Origin: Phenylobacterium sp.
Lineage (GTDB): Bacteria; Pseudomonadota; Alphaproteobacteria; Caulobacterales; Caulobacteraceae
Reading direction: 5' to 3'
DNA length: 5,831 nucleotides
NCBI GenBank assembly: GCA_028290925.1
Contig: JAQGIX010000325.1
Coordinates: 1-5,831, forward strand
Both the position numbers and the translations under genes were made by a program. The notes under the pieces are model-generated. The model worked only from the letters and a program-made list of their open reading frames with translations, was not told the origin of the DNA and searched no databases. Within the stretch, counting starts at the first letter, position 1. Every line of letters starts with the position of its first letter. Below, piece by piece: positions 1 through 5,414 of the stretch.

Positions 1-1
1 G

Positions 2-817
2 GCCCTGGCGGCCGCGGGAGCGCGCGTGCCGGGCGAGCCGCTGGTGCTCGACCTGGGCAGCGGCTCGGGCGTCAACTCCATCGTGCCGTGCCGCCGGTTG
101 TTCCCGGGCGCCTGGATGGTGGCCACCGATCTGTCCGGCGAGCTGCTGGCGATCCTCGCCGACTGGGTCCGCCAGGGGCCGCAACCCGAGCGGGTGATCT
201 GCGTGCGGATGGACGCCATGAGCCGCAAGCTGGCGCCCGACCTGTTCGACCTGGTCACCGGCGCCTCGATCCTGCACCACCTCGACGAGCCGGATGTGGC
301 CATCGCGCGGGCCGGACGCGCGCTGAAGCCCGGCGGCCACGCCATCTTCTTCGAGCCGATGGGCGGCTGGGCGATCGTGCGCCTCGCCTTGGAGAGGATC
401 CTGGCGGAAGCGGAACTGCGGAAGGCGCCGCTCGACCCGGTGATCGAGGACGTGCTGCGCCGCACGGTCAGGGACATCACCGTGCGCACCCAGCTGAGCC
501 GCAAGGACTTCGACTACTCCCAGCTCGACGACAAATGGCTGTTCCAGCGCAGCTACATCGAGCAGGCGGCCAAGGCCGCTGGCTTCGCCACCGTGCAGCT
601 CGTGCCGTTGAACGACCACGCCACGCTCTACCGGGACACCATCGCCGTGCAACTGCGGCTGGGCGCCGGCCGCGACGACCTGGAGCTGCCGGACTGGGCC
701 GCGGCGATCGTCGATAGCTTCGATCAGGGCCTCAACCTGTGGGCCAAGCAAGAGCTGATGCTTGAGGCGGCTATCGTGCTGACCAAGGGCGAGGGGCGGG
801 AACCGCGCGCCGGCTGA
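2..817 (+). CDS. Class I SAM-dependent methyltransferase (5' end outside window)
   Basis: This gene encodes a Rossmann-fold methyltransferase of the Methyltransf_11/25 type, expected to move a methyl group from S-adenosylmethionine to an unidentified substrate in the cytoplasm. The glycine-rich SAM-binding motif I, VLDLGSGSG, lies at about bases 44-70. The next acidic strand reads VATDLSGELL, followed by the post-core segment FDLVTGASILHHLDEPD and the conserved LKPGG turn near base 326. The C-terminal third (FQRSYIEQAAKAAGF) resembles the substrate-side region of this class. The reading frame is open to the first base and reads ALAAAGAR before a GTG at 26. Motif I comes very soon after that GTG, so the true start is probably upstream of the window and the gene is 5'-partial. 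It ends 17 bp before the next gene on the same strand, which may be co-transcribed. The substrate cannot be told from the sequence. Confidence 0.88.
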   Translation, partial: ALAAAGARVPGEPLVLDLGSGSGVNSIVPCRRLFPGAWMVATDLSGELLAILADWVRQGPQPERVICVRMDAMSRKLAPDLFDLVTGASILHHLDEPDVAIARAGRALKPGGHAIFFEPMGGWAIVRLALERILAEAELRKAPLDPVIEDVLRRTVRDITVRTQLSRKDFDYSQLDDKWLFQRSYIEQAAKAAGFATVQLVPLNDHATLYRDTIAVQLRLGAGRDDLELPDWAAAIVDSFDQGLNLWAKQELMLEAAIVLTKGEGREPRAG

Positions 818-834
818 GCGGTTCGCCTTCGGCG

Positions 835-1095
835 ATGACCACGCCGCGGCCCACCCATCTCGATGAGCACGATCCGGCCAAGGCCGACGTCCGCGACATC
901 CGCGACGAGGTCGATCGCGAGATCGAGGCCTACGCCCGCGACCTGCACGACTTGGTGCTGCTGGTCCCGGAGGACCGCTGGGAGGAATTCCTGCGCCTCA
1001 GCGGCTGCGCGGCCGAGGACGACACGGTGCGCTACAAGGGGGTGGTGCTGAAGAAGGGCCCGGTCACCGCCGCGGTGGCGCAGGAGGGGTTCTAG
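835..1095 (+). CDS. Small acidic protein of unknown function (86 aa)
   Basis: I do not recognise this protein. It has 86 residues, begins at ATG 835 and stops at TAG 1093-1095. The first half is very rich in Asp, Glu and Arg and should be helical (for example DIRDEVDREIEAYARDLHDL). A middle segment, VPEDRWEEFLRLSG, is followed by a short strand-like stretch, VRYKGVVLKKG. There is no signal peptide, membrane segment or cysteine pair, so it is probably a soluble cytoplasmic protein. It starts 17 bp after the methyltransferase stop, with no strong Shine-Dalgarno sequence in the gap (GGTTCGCCTTCGGCG), which suggests translation coupled to the upstream gene. The competing frames here give Arg/Ala-rich low-complexity products, whereas this one gives a balanced protein, so I consider it real. 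Its 3' end meets the tetR-type gene tail to tail. Confidence 0.7.
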   Translation: MTTPRPTHLDEHDPAKADVRDIRDEVDREIEAYARDLHDLVLLVPEDRWEEFLRLSGCAAEDDTVRYKGVVLKKGPVTAAVAQEGF

Positions 1096-1105
1096 CCGTC
1101 GCTAG
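1092..1105. terminator. Short dyad at the convergent gene junction, possible bidirectional terminator
   Basis: CTAGC and GCTAG form a perfect 5-bp inverted repeat around the loop CGTC. The dyad includes the TAG stop of the plus-strand small gene (1093-1095) and the TAG stop of the minus-strand regulator (read from 1102-1104). It could be a shared hairpin for both transcripts, but it is short and has no T-tract on either side, so termination activity is only a suggestion. Confidence 0.25.
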
Positions 1106-1764
1106 GGGGCCAGGAACCCGGCCTCGGCGAAGTCCAGCATCCGGTTGAGGAGCGCCTTCACGTCGCCCTCGCGGGTGACGCCGCCTGACAGGTGGTGCAG
1201 GCGGTCGAACTCGGCGAAGCGGTTGTTGTGGACCATGCCCAGCGCGAAATGCAGCCGCCAGTAGACGGTCTCGCGCGGCAACTCGGGCTGGGCGGCGATC
1301 AGCGCGTTGGCGAACCGCTCCAGGTGCGAGACGTCGTTCTGCAGGGCGTCGCGCATGTCCGCCGTGCCCTCGGAGCGCGCGCGGATGATGAACTGCATGG
1401 AGATCCGCCGGTCGTTGGCCGGGTCGCTCCAGCGCAGCGGCGGAGCGAACAGCGCCTCCAGGATCTCGCGCACCGGCGGCTTGCCGGCATGGCGCTCGTT
1501 GGCCTCGTGCAGCATGCGCGCGCGTTCGCGGTTCAGCTCCCCTGTGCGCTTACGGAAGATCGCGAACAGCAGAGCGTCCTTGGAGCCGAAATGGTAGTTG
1601 ACGCTGGCCAGGTTGACGCTGGCCGCGGCGGTGATGTCGCGCACCGAGACGTTCTGGAAGCCGTGCAGGGCGAACAGCCGCTCGGCGGCGCCGAACACGG
1701 CGGCCTTGGTGGCGGCCTGCGCCTCCTCGGTCTCGACGACGTCAGTGATCAGGGGATCGGTCAT
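1102..1764 (-). CDS. TetR/AcrR-family transcriptional regulator
   Basis: This 220-residue protein has the normal TetR size and plan: an N-terminal DNA-binding domain and a larger helical ligand and dimer domain. The helix-turn-helix is clear at about residues 25-65: AAERLFALHGF, then VSVRDITAAASVNLASVNYH, then FGSKDALL. About 20 extra, mostly acidic residues precede it. The C-terminal segment ETVYWRLHFALGMVHNNR (around residues 165-182) resembles the C-terminal domain of PsrA-like regulators, some of which sense fatty-acyl ligands; this sub-family call is tentative. The ATG has AAGGGA five bases upstream, which supports the start. TetR proteins usually repress a neighbouring gene or themselves. 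Here the nearest upstream gene is the CoxE-like gene, on the same strand and 82 bp away, so no divergent target is evident and autoregulation is the simplest guess. The ligand is unknown. Confidence 0.92.
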   Translation of the reverse strand: MTDPLITDVVETEEAQAATKAAVFGAAERLFALHGFQNVSVRDITAAASVNLASVNYHFGSKDALLFAIFRKRTGELNRERARMLHEANERHAGKPPVREILEALFAPPLRWSDPANDRRISMQFIIRARSEGTADMRDALQNDVSHLERFANALIAAQPELPRETVYWRLHFALGMVHNNRFAEFDRLHHLSGGVTREGDVKALLNRMLDFAEAGFLAP

Positions 1765-1769
1765 GCGAA

Positions 1770-1780
1770 TCCCTTAGGGA
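1770..1780. promoter_or_regulatory. Small palindrome over the ribosome binding site of the TetR gene
   Basis: TCCCT-T-AGGGA is a perfect 5+1+5 dyad that contains the AAGGGA ribosome binding site (minus strand) of the TetR gene. Its position just before the start codon would suit an autoregulatory operator, but five-base arms are short and typical TetR operators are longer, so this is a weak call. Confidence 0.2.
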
Positions 1781-1789
1781 ACCTGCCCG

Positions 1790-1817
1790 AGCATAGGCCG
1801 CTGACATTCTGCCGCAA
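1790..1817 (-). promoter_or_regulatory. Possible sigma-70-type promoter for the TetR gene
   Basis: Read on the minus strand, TTGCGG (1812-1817) and TATGCT (1790-1795) are separated by 16 bp, in the 82-bp gap upstream of the regulator's start codon. They match the -35 and -10 consensus only in part, and it is the best candidate I see in this gap. Confidence 0.22.
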
Positions 1818-1845
1818 TCGCGGCGCGCATAGGTTGATCCTGCGC
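1811..1845 (-). terminator. Weak hairpins after the CoxE-like gene
   Basis: Two short inverted repeats lie just downstream of the CoxE-like stop codon. One has GCGCA/TGCGC arms (1825-1829 and 1841-1845, 11-base loop). The other has GCCGC/GCGGC arms (1811-1815 and 1820-1824, 4-base loop). Either could end that transcript, but there is no T-tract. The second overlaps the possible -35 element of the TetR gene, so the role is uncertain. Confidence 0.22.
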
Positions 1846-1846
1846 C

Positions 1847-3022
1847 TCAGCGGGCGAGCTCGCGCATGGCCTTGTCGAGGCCTTCCAGGGTCAGCGGATA
1901 CATCCGGTCGTTCACCAGCTGCTTCATGAGCGCGATGGAAGGCGTGTAGTCCCAGTGCCGCTCGGCGGTGGGGTTCAGCCAGACCATGTGCTCGTAGATC
2001 TGCGCCACGCGGTCCATCCAGATCGCGCCGGCCTCTTCGTTCCAGTGCTCCACCGAGCCGCCCGGATAGGTGATCTCGTAGGGGCTCATGGTCGCGTCGC
2101 CGACGAAGATGATCTTGTAGTCGTGCGGGAACTTGTGGAGCACATCCCAGGTGTTGATCTTCTCGGCGTGGCGGCGCCGGTTGTCCTTCCAGACGCCCTC
2201 GTAGAGGCAGTTGTGGAAGTAGTAGAACTCCATGTTCTTGAACTCTGTGCGCGCCGCGCTGAACAGCTCCTCACAGACCTTGACGTGGCTGTCCATCGAG
2301 CCGCCGATGTCGAGGAACAGCAGCACGCTGATCTTGTTGCGGCGCTCGGGCCGCATGTTGATGTCGAGGTAGCCCTTCTCGGCGGTGCCCTTGATGGTGG
2401 CCGGGAAGTCGATCTCGTCGGGGTGGCCCTCGCGCACCCATTTGCGCAGGCGGCGCAGCGCCACCTTGATGTTGCGGGTGCCGAGCTCGACCTGGTCGTC
2501 GAGGTTCTTGTACTCGCGCTTGTCCCAGACCTTGATCGCCTTGCCGTGCCGGCCCTTGTCCTGGCCGATGCGGATGCCCTCGGGGTGGTAGCCGTTGGCG
2601 CCGAACGGCGAGGTGCCGCCCGTGCCGATCGCCTTGTCGCCCTTCTCGTGGCGCTCCTTCTGCTCGCGGATGCGCTCAGCCAGCGCCTCCATCAGCTTGT
2701 CGAAGCCGCCCATGGCCTCGATCTGCGCCTTCTCCTCCTCGGTCAGGAACTTCTCGCTCATCTTGCGGAGCCACTCGGCCGGGATGTCGGCGGCGATCCC
2801 GTCGTCCAGCCGCTCCAGGCCCTTGAAGACGTGGCCGAACACCTGGTCGAAGCGGTCGAGGTTCTTCTCGTCCTTCACCAGCGAGGCGCGGGACAGGTAG
2901 TAGAAGTCGTCCACCGAGCGGTCGATCACCGCCTTGTCGAGCCCCTCCATGAGCATGAGGTACTCTTTCAGCGTCACCGGGACCTTGGCCTCCCGGAGCT
3001 CGGTGAAGAAGCGCATGAACAT
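1847..3022 (-). CDS. CoxE-like VWA-domain protein
   Basis: This 391-residue protein belongs to the CoxE-like group of von Willebrand factor A proteins (COG3552 type). Such proteins often work with a MoxR-type AAA+ ATPase in metal insertion or maturation of enzyme complexes, as in the cox genes of carbon monoxide dehydrogenase. Its N-terminus, FFTELREAKVPVTLKEYLML, is typical. A charged helical region (about 90-130) leads to a glycine-rich segment, GTGGTSPFGANGYHPEGIRI (133-152). The VWA core starts at about residue 230 with ISVLLFLDIGGSMDSH. Its metal-site motif is DxGxS (Asp238, Gly240, Ser242) instead of the usual DxSxS. Further on come YYFHNCLYEG (267-276) and FVGDATMSPYE (306-316), both family hallmarks. 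There is no signal peptide. The ATG has AGGA nine bases upstream. No MoxR ATPase lies next to it: an aldo/keto reductase is upstream, 73 bp away, and a TetR gene downstream. The client protein is therefore unknown. Confidence 0.9.
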   Translation of the reverse strand: MFMRFFTELREAKVPVTLKEYLMLMEGLDKAVIDRSVDDFYYLSRASLVKDEKNLDRFDQVFGHVFKGLERLDDGIAADIPAEWLRKMSEKFLTEEEKAQIEAMGGFDKLMEALAERIREQKERHEKGDKAIGTGGTSPFGANGYHPEGIRIGQDKGRHGKAIKVWDKREYKNLDDQVELGTRNIKVALRRLRKWVREGHPDEIDFPATIKGTAEKGYLDINMRPERRNKISVLLFLDIGGSMDSHVKVCEELFSAARTEFKNMEFYYFHNCLYEGVWKDNRRRHAEKINTWDVLHKFPHDYKIIFVGDATMSPYEITYPGGSVEHWNEEAGAIWMDRVAQIYEHMVWLNPTAERHWDYTPSIALMKQLVNDRMYPLTLEGLDKAMRELAR

Positions 3023-3095
3023 CGAAGGCGGTCCTGAAGGCGAACAGTCGTTTGAACGCGAAGGATGGGGCTACGGGTCCCCGATGTCCAGTGCG

Positions 3096-4094
3096 TCAGG
3101 CGCGCCGCCGCTCGCTGTCCAGAGACGCCATCTGGGGCGCGGGGTAGCGATCCCCCGCGGCGGCCGCGGCCGGCGCCGCCGCCTCCAGCGCCGCGAGATC
3201 CTCCGGCGCGAGGCGGACGTCCAGCGCGCCCAGAGCCTCCGCCAGCCGGTCGCGGCGACGGGCCCCGACCACGGGCACAATGTCCTGGCCCTGCGCCAGC
3301 ACCCAGCCGATCGCCGCCTGGGCGGTGCTGATCCCCCGCGACCGCGCCGCCTGGCCAAGCGCCTCGGCGAGCTTGAGGTTCTTCTGCAGGTTCTCGCCCT
3401 GGAACCGCGGGCTGAAGGCGCGGAAGTCGCCCGGCCCATCGACGGCGTTCAGGTGTCCGCCGATCAGTCCGCGGGACAGGACGCCGTAGGCCGTCACCCC
3501 GATGCCAAGCTCGCGGCAGGTCGGCAGGATCTCCGCCTCGAGGCCGCGGGAGATCAGCGAGTATTCGATCTGCAGGTCGACGATCGGATGCACGGCGGCG
3601 GCGCGCCGGATGGTCTCCGCGCCGACCTCGGAGAGGCCGATGTGGCGCACGTAGCCCGCCTTCACCAGCTCGGCGATCGCGCCCACGGTCTCCTCGATGG
3701 GGACCGCGGGATCCAGCCGCGCCGGCCGGTAGATGTCGATGTGGTCCACGCCGAGCCGTTGCAGGCTGTAGGCGCAGGCCGTCTTCACCGCCTGCGGCCG
3801 GGCGTCATAGCCGAGCCAGGCGCCGTCGGGGCCGCGCTGCGCGCCGAACTTCACGCTGATCAGCACCTCGTCGCGCGGCCGCCCTTGCAGGGCCTCGGCG
3901 ATCAGCAGCTCGTTGTGGCCCATGCCGTAGAAATCACCGGTGTCGACGAGGTTGATCCCGGCGTCGAGGGCGGCGTGGATGGTCGCCACGCTCTCCGCGC
4001 GGTCCGAGGGGCCATACATCCCCGACATGCCCATGCAGCCCAGGCCGATCGCCGAAACCTCAGGGCCGTTGGTTCCCAGTCGCCGCATCTGCAT
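3096..4094 (-). CDS. Aldo/keto reductase (332 aa), catalytic His replaced by Ala
   Basis: This protein is a cytoplasmic NADP(H)-type oxidoreductase with a TIM-barrel fold, of the broad Tas/YakC-like group of bacterial aldo/keto reductases; the substrate is unknown. Family marks are RRLGTNGPEVSAIGLGCMGM at the N-terminus, DTGDFYG with catalytic Asp51 and Tyr56, SVKFG with Lys82, IGLSEVG, and the late cofactor segment IVPVVGARRRDRLAEAL. The position that usually holds the catalytic His (HR(V/L)DP) reads IYRPARLDP, so residue 125 is Ala. I believe this RPARLDP form recurs in a sub-group of the family, so it is more likely a sub-family trait than a mutation. The start is ambiguous. ATG at 4094 has GGAG eight bases upstream, while a TTG two codons earlier (4100) has GGAGG seven bases upstream; I chose ATG. 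The length is normal. It lies 73 bp upstream of the CoxE-like gene. Confidence 0.93.
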   Translation of the reverse strand: MQMRRLGTNGPEVSAIGLGCMGMSGMYGPSDRAESVATIHAALDAGINLVDTGDFYGMGHNELLIAEALQGRPRDEVLISVKFGAQRGPDGAWLGYDARPQAVKTACAYSLQRLGVDHIDIYRPARLDPAVPIEETVGAIAELVKAGYVRHIGLSEVGAETIRRAAAVHPIVDLQIEYSLISRGLEAEILPTCRELGIGVTAYGVLSRGLIGGHLNAVDGPGDFRAFSPRFQGENLQKNLKLAEALGQAARSRGISTAQAAIGWVLAQGQDIVPVVGARRRDRLAEALGALDVRLAPEDLAALEAAAPAAAAAGDRYPAPQMASLDSERRRA

Positions 4095-4102
4095 GGTCAA
4101 GT

Positions 4103-4112
4103 CTCCGCCTCC
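4103..4112 (-). promoter_or_regulatory. Double Shine-Dalgarno sequence before the aldo/keto reductase
   Basis: On the minus strand GGAGG (4108-4112) and GGAG (4103-4106) follow one another. The first is seven bases before a TTG at 4100, the second eight bases before the ATG at 4094. Both starts are in the same frame and differ by two residues, so the choice does not change the function. Confidence 0.5.
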
Positions 4113-4127
4113 GGCGCCGGGGCGCCG
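4112..4127. repeat. GC-rich dyad in the leader of the aldo/keto reductase
   Basis: CGGCGCC-GG-GGCGCCG is a perfect inverted repeat with 7-base arms, adjoining the ribosome binding sites of the aldo/keto reductase. It could form a hairpin in the 5' leader (six pairs with a 4-base loop) or serve as a protein site. In DNA this rich in GC such dyads also arise by chance. Confidence 0.3.
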
Positions 4128-4199
4128 AGGACAGCCAGTCTAGGGCAGGTCCGCCGGCGCGGGGTGGGGAAGTTCCGGGCCCTGTGCGCCGCGGCGCGA

Positions 4200-4706
4200 T
4201 CAGGCCGCGGCGCAGGGCTGCGCTTGGAGGGCCTTCAGCTTGCGCCAGACCGTCATGCGCGAGATGCCGAGGCGGCGGGCGATCTCGACAGGGCCGACGC
4301 CCGCCCGCTGCAGGGCGCGGATCTCGTGGGCGGCGGCGCGGCTGCGGCGGCGGATCGGCTCTGCGGGCTCCAGCGCCGCCACCGCCTGCAGCACCGCCCT
4401 CAGGGTGCGGCCCTCGCTTCCGGCGCTGCTCACCGGCGGCTCGGCGGTCATCAGGGTGGCCCCGCGCTGCTCGAGGCGCTCGATCAGCTCCAGGATGCCG
4501 CGCGTGGACAGGCCCAGGTGCCGCAGGTTCGGCGCCACCAGCTGATCGCCCTCCCCGATGAAGTCGAGGATGGAAGCGAGCACCGTGGCGCTCTCGCCGG
4601 CCCCGTCCTCTTCCGCCCGCACGACGTGACAGCCGAGGGAGCGCAGAGTGGCCGCGGCGTCACCGTGATCCGTCTCGTCGAGCCGAACGTAACCGATCCT
4701 CAGCAT
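4200..4706 (-). CDS. Resolvase-like protein with degenerate active site and C-terminal HTH
   Basis: This 168-residue protein has the plan of a small serine recombinase (resolvase/invertase): an N-terminal Rossmann-like catalytic domain, a linking helix (around 100-123, GRTLRAVLQAVAALE) and a C-terminal Hin-type helix-turn-helix (VGPVEIARRLGISRMTVWRK, 137-156). The first residues, MLRIGYVRLDETD, align with the family's GYARVS strand, which places Asp10 where the nucleophile serine belongs. The second active-site segment, LDRLGR in active enzymes, reads LRHLGL here (61-66), so the conserved Asp and both Arg are lost. The domain should therefore be unable to cut DNA. The protein probably survives as a DNA-binding regulator; this role is inferred. 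I chose ATG 4706 because GAGGAG lies five bases upstream and the resolvase fold begins at once. An in-frame extension to 4784 adds 26 residues unlike the family. No inverted repeats, integrase or transposase accompany it. Confidence 0.82.
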   Translation of the reverse strand: MLRIGYVRLDETDHGDAAATLRSLGCHVVRAEEDGAGESATVLASILDFIGEGDQLVAPNLRHLGLSTRGILELIERLEQRGATLMTAEPPVSSAGSEGRTLRAVLQAVAALEPAEPIRRRSRAAAHEIRALQRAGVGPVEIARRLGISRMTVWRKLKALQAQPCAAA

Positions 4707-4721
4707 CGCCGCTCCTCGAAC

Positions 4722-4734
4722 CCCTGTGACAGGG
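4722..4734. promoter_or_regulatory. 13-bp palindrome upstream of the resolvase-like gene, candidate operator
   Basis: CCCTGT-G-ACAGGG is a perfect 6+1+6 inverted repeat, 15 bp before the start codon of the resolvase-like gene and just upstream of its GAGGAG ribosome binding site. That is where a repressor of this gene could bind. The gene's own helix-turn-helix product is the obvious candidate, which is inference from position only. A 1-base centre rules out an RNA hairpin with full pairing, so a DNA site is more likely than a terminator. Confidence 0.4.
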
Positions 4735-4808
4735 TCCCAAATGCGAGCGGCCGGGCCAAGGGCAAGTTCGTTAAATCTCCGCAATGTTCAACCGCTTACC
4801 CGGGGAAA

Positions 4809-5381
4809 TCAGGCGGGATTGTGTTCGGATTCCGGCTTTGTCTGGGCGGAAGAGGCAAAACTCTCCGCGCGGCGGCGCAGGATGAATTCGTGGTCGACGG
4901 TCTCGCCGACGCGGAAGCCGTATTCGCCGACCTTTTCGAAGCCGTGGCGGGCATAGAATCGCTGGGCGCCGTGGTTCTCGCTCCAGACGCCGATCCAGAT
5001 GTCGCGCGGCCCGTTGCGCTGCAGCCAGGCGATGGTCTCGGCGAACAGGCCCGCGCCCAGGCCGCGGCCCTGCCAAGCCTTCAGGAAATAGAACCGCTTC
5101 AGCTCGCCGCAGGCCGTGGTGACCTCCGGATGCGGCAGGCCGCAGGACCCCGCCTGGGCGTAGCCGATCGCCTGGCCCTCGGCCTCCACTAGCCAGGCCG
5201 CCTTCTGCGGGTCCGCCAGGTCGGCGCGGGTGGCCTCCAGCCCGTGGGCCTCGGCCAGGAACGCCTGCAGGTCCTTCGGCGAGTAGAGGCGGCCGAAGGT
5301 GTCGGCGAAGGTGCGCGCGCCGATCGCCGAGAGGGCGTCGGCGTCGCTCGGGGTTGCGCGGCGGATCATGGGGTCGGACAT
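4809..5381 (-). CDS. GNAT-family N-acetyltransferase
   Basis: This 190-residue protein is a GCN5-related N-acetyltransferase, which would transfer the acetyl group of acetyl-CoA to an amine on a small molecule or protein. The N-terminus, MIRRATPSDADALSAIGART, is a typical first strand and helix. Motif A, ELKRFYFLKAWQGRGLGAGL (93-112), carries the acetyl-CoA pyrophosphate loop Q104-x-x-G107-x-G109. Motif B, NHGAQRFYARHGFEKVGEY (136-154), contains Tyr143, at the place of the usual proton-donor tyrosine. The early FADTFGRLYSPKDLQAFL segment recalls PaiA-like enzymes that act on polyamines, but that resemblance is too loose to name a substrate. The last 15 or so residues are a hydrophilic tail with lower GC than the rest of the gene. 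The ATG lacks a Shine-Dalgarno sequence (the leader reads CCGCCGCCG); a second ATG lies four codons later. The gene is divergent from the deacetylase-family gene. Confidence 0.9.
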   Translation of the reverse strand: MSDPMIRRATPSDADALSAIGARTFADTFGRLYSPKDLQAFLAEAHGLEATRADLADPQKAAWLVEAEGQAIGYAQAGSCGLPHPEVTTACGELKRFYFLKAWQGRGLGAGLFAETIAWLQRNGPRDIWIGVWSENHGAQRFYARHGFEKVGEYGFRVGETVDHEFILRRRAESFASSAQTKPESEHNPA

Positions 5382-5414
5382 CGGCGGCGGCGGGTTATGG
5401 GGTTACAGTAAGAT
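5382..5414. promoter_or_regulatory. 33-bp divergent intergenic region between GNAT and HDAC-family genes
   Basis: Only 33 bp separate the two start codons. The left part is a CGG repeat (next to the GNAT ATG) and the right part is AT-richer (GTTATGGGGTTACAGTAAGAT). Neither gene has a clear Shine-Dalgarno sequence. The promoters must overlap each other or reach into the coding regions, and short or leaderless transcripts are possible. I could not identify firm -35 and -10 boxes. Confidence 0.4.

Noticed and set aside
1192..1929. Plus-strand open frame of about 245 codons opposite the TetR gene
   Set aside because: It has low-complexity composition, no motif, and is wholly explained as the shadow of the TetR gene and its flanks.
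1955..3037. Plus-strand open frame of about 360 codons opposite the CoxE-like gene
   Set aside because: The product is dominated by Val, Leu, Ala and Asp in repeated low-complexity strings, as expected from the reverse complement of a GC-rich gene. The minus-strand product has a recognisable VWA domain.
3067..3082. GGGG...CCCC hairpin between the aldo/keto reductase and the CoxE-like gene as a terminator
   Set aside because: The stem has only four pairs, the inner positions mismatch, and no T-tract follows.
4186..4197. 12-bp palindrome GCGCCGCGGCGC just after the resolvase-like gene
   Set aside because: It has no loop for a hairpin and no T-tract, and self-complementary GC strings of this kind are expected by chance at this base composition.
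4200..4706. Mobile element or invertible DNA switch suggested by a resolvase-like gene
   Set aside because: The active site is degenerate. I found no flanking inverted repeats, transposase, integrase or att-like duplication, and the neighbours are ordinary housekeeping-type genes.
4707..4784. N-terminal extension of the resolvase-like protein to an upstream ATG
   Set aside because: The extra 26 residues do not resemble the family, the fold starts exactly at the inner ATG (4706), and that ATG has GAGGAG five bases upstream. The extension would also run through the palindrome.
2934..5192. A very long open plus-strand frame (about 750 codons) crossing several genes
   Set aside because: It lies antisense to the CoxE-like, aldo/keto reductase, resolvase-like and GNAT genes, all of which have clear family motifs. 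Its product is an Arg/Ala/Gly/Asp-rich sequence with no domain. Long antisense frames are common in DNA of this GC content.
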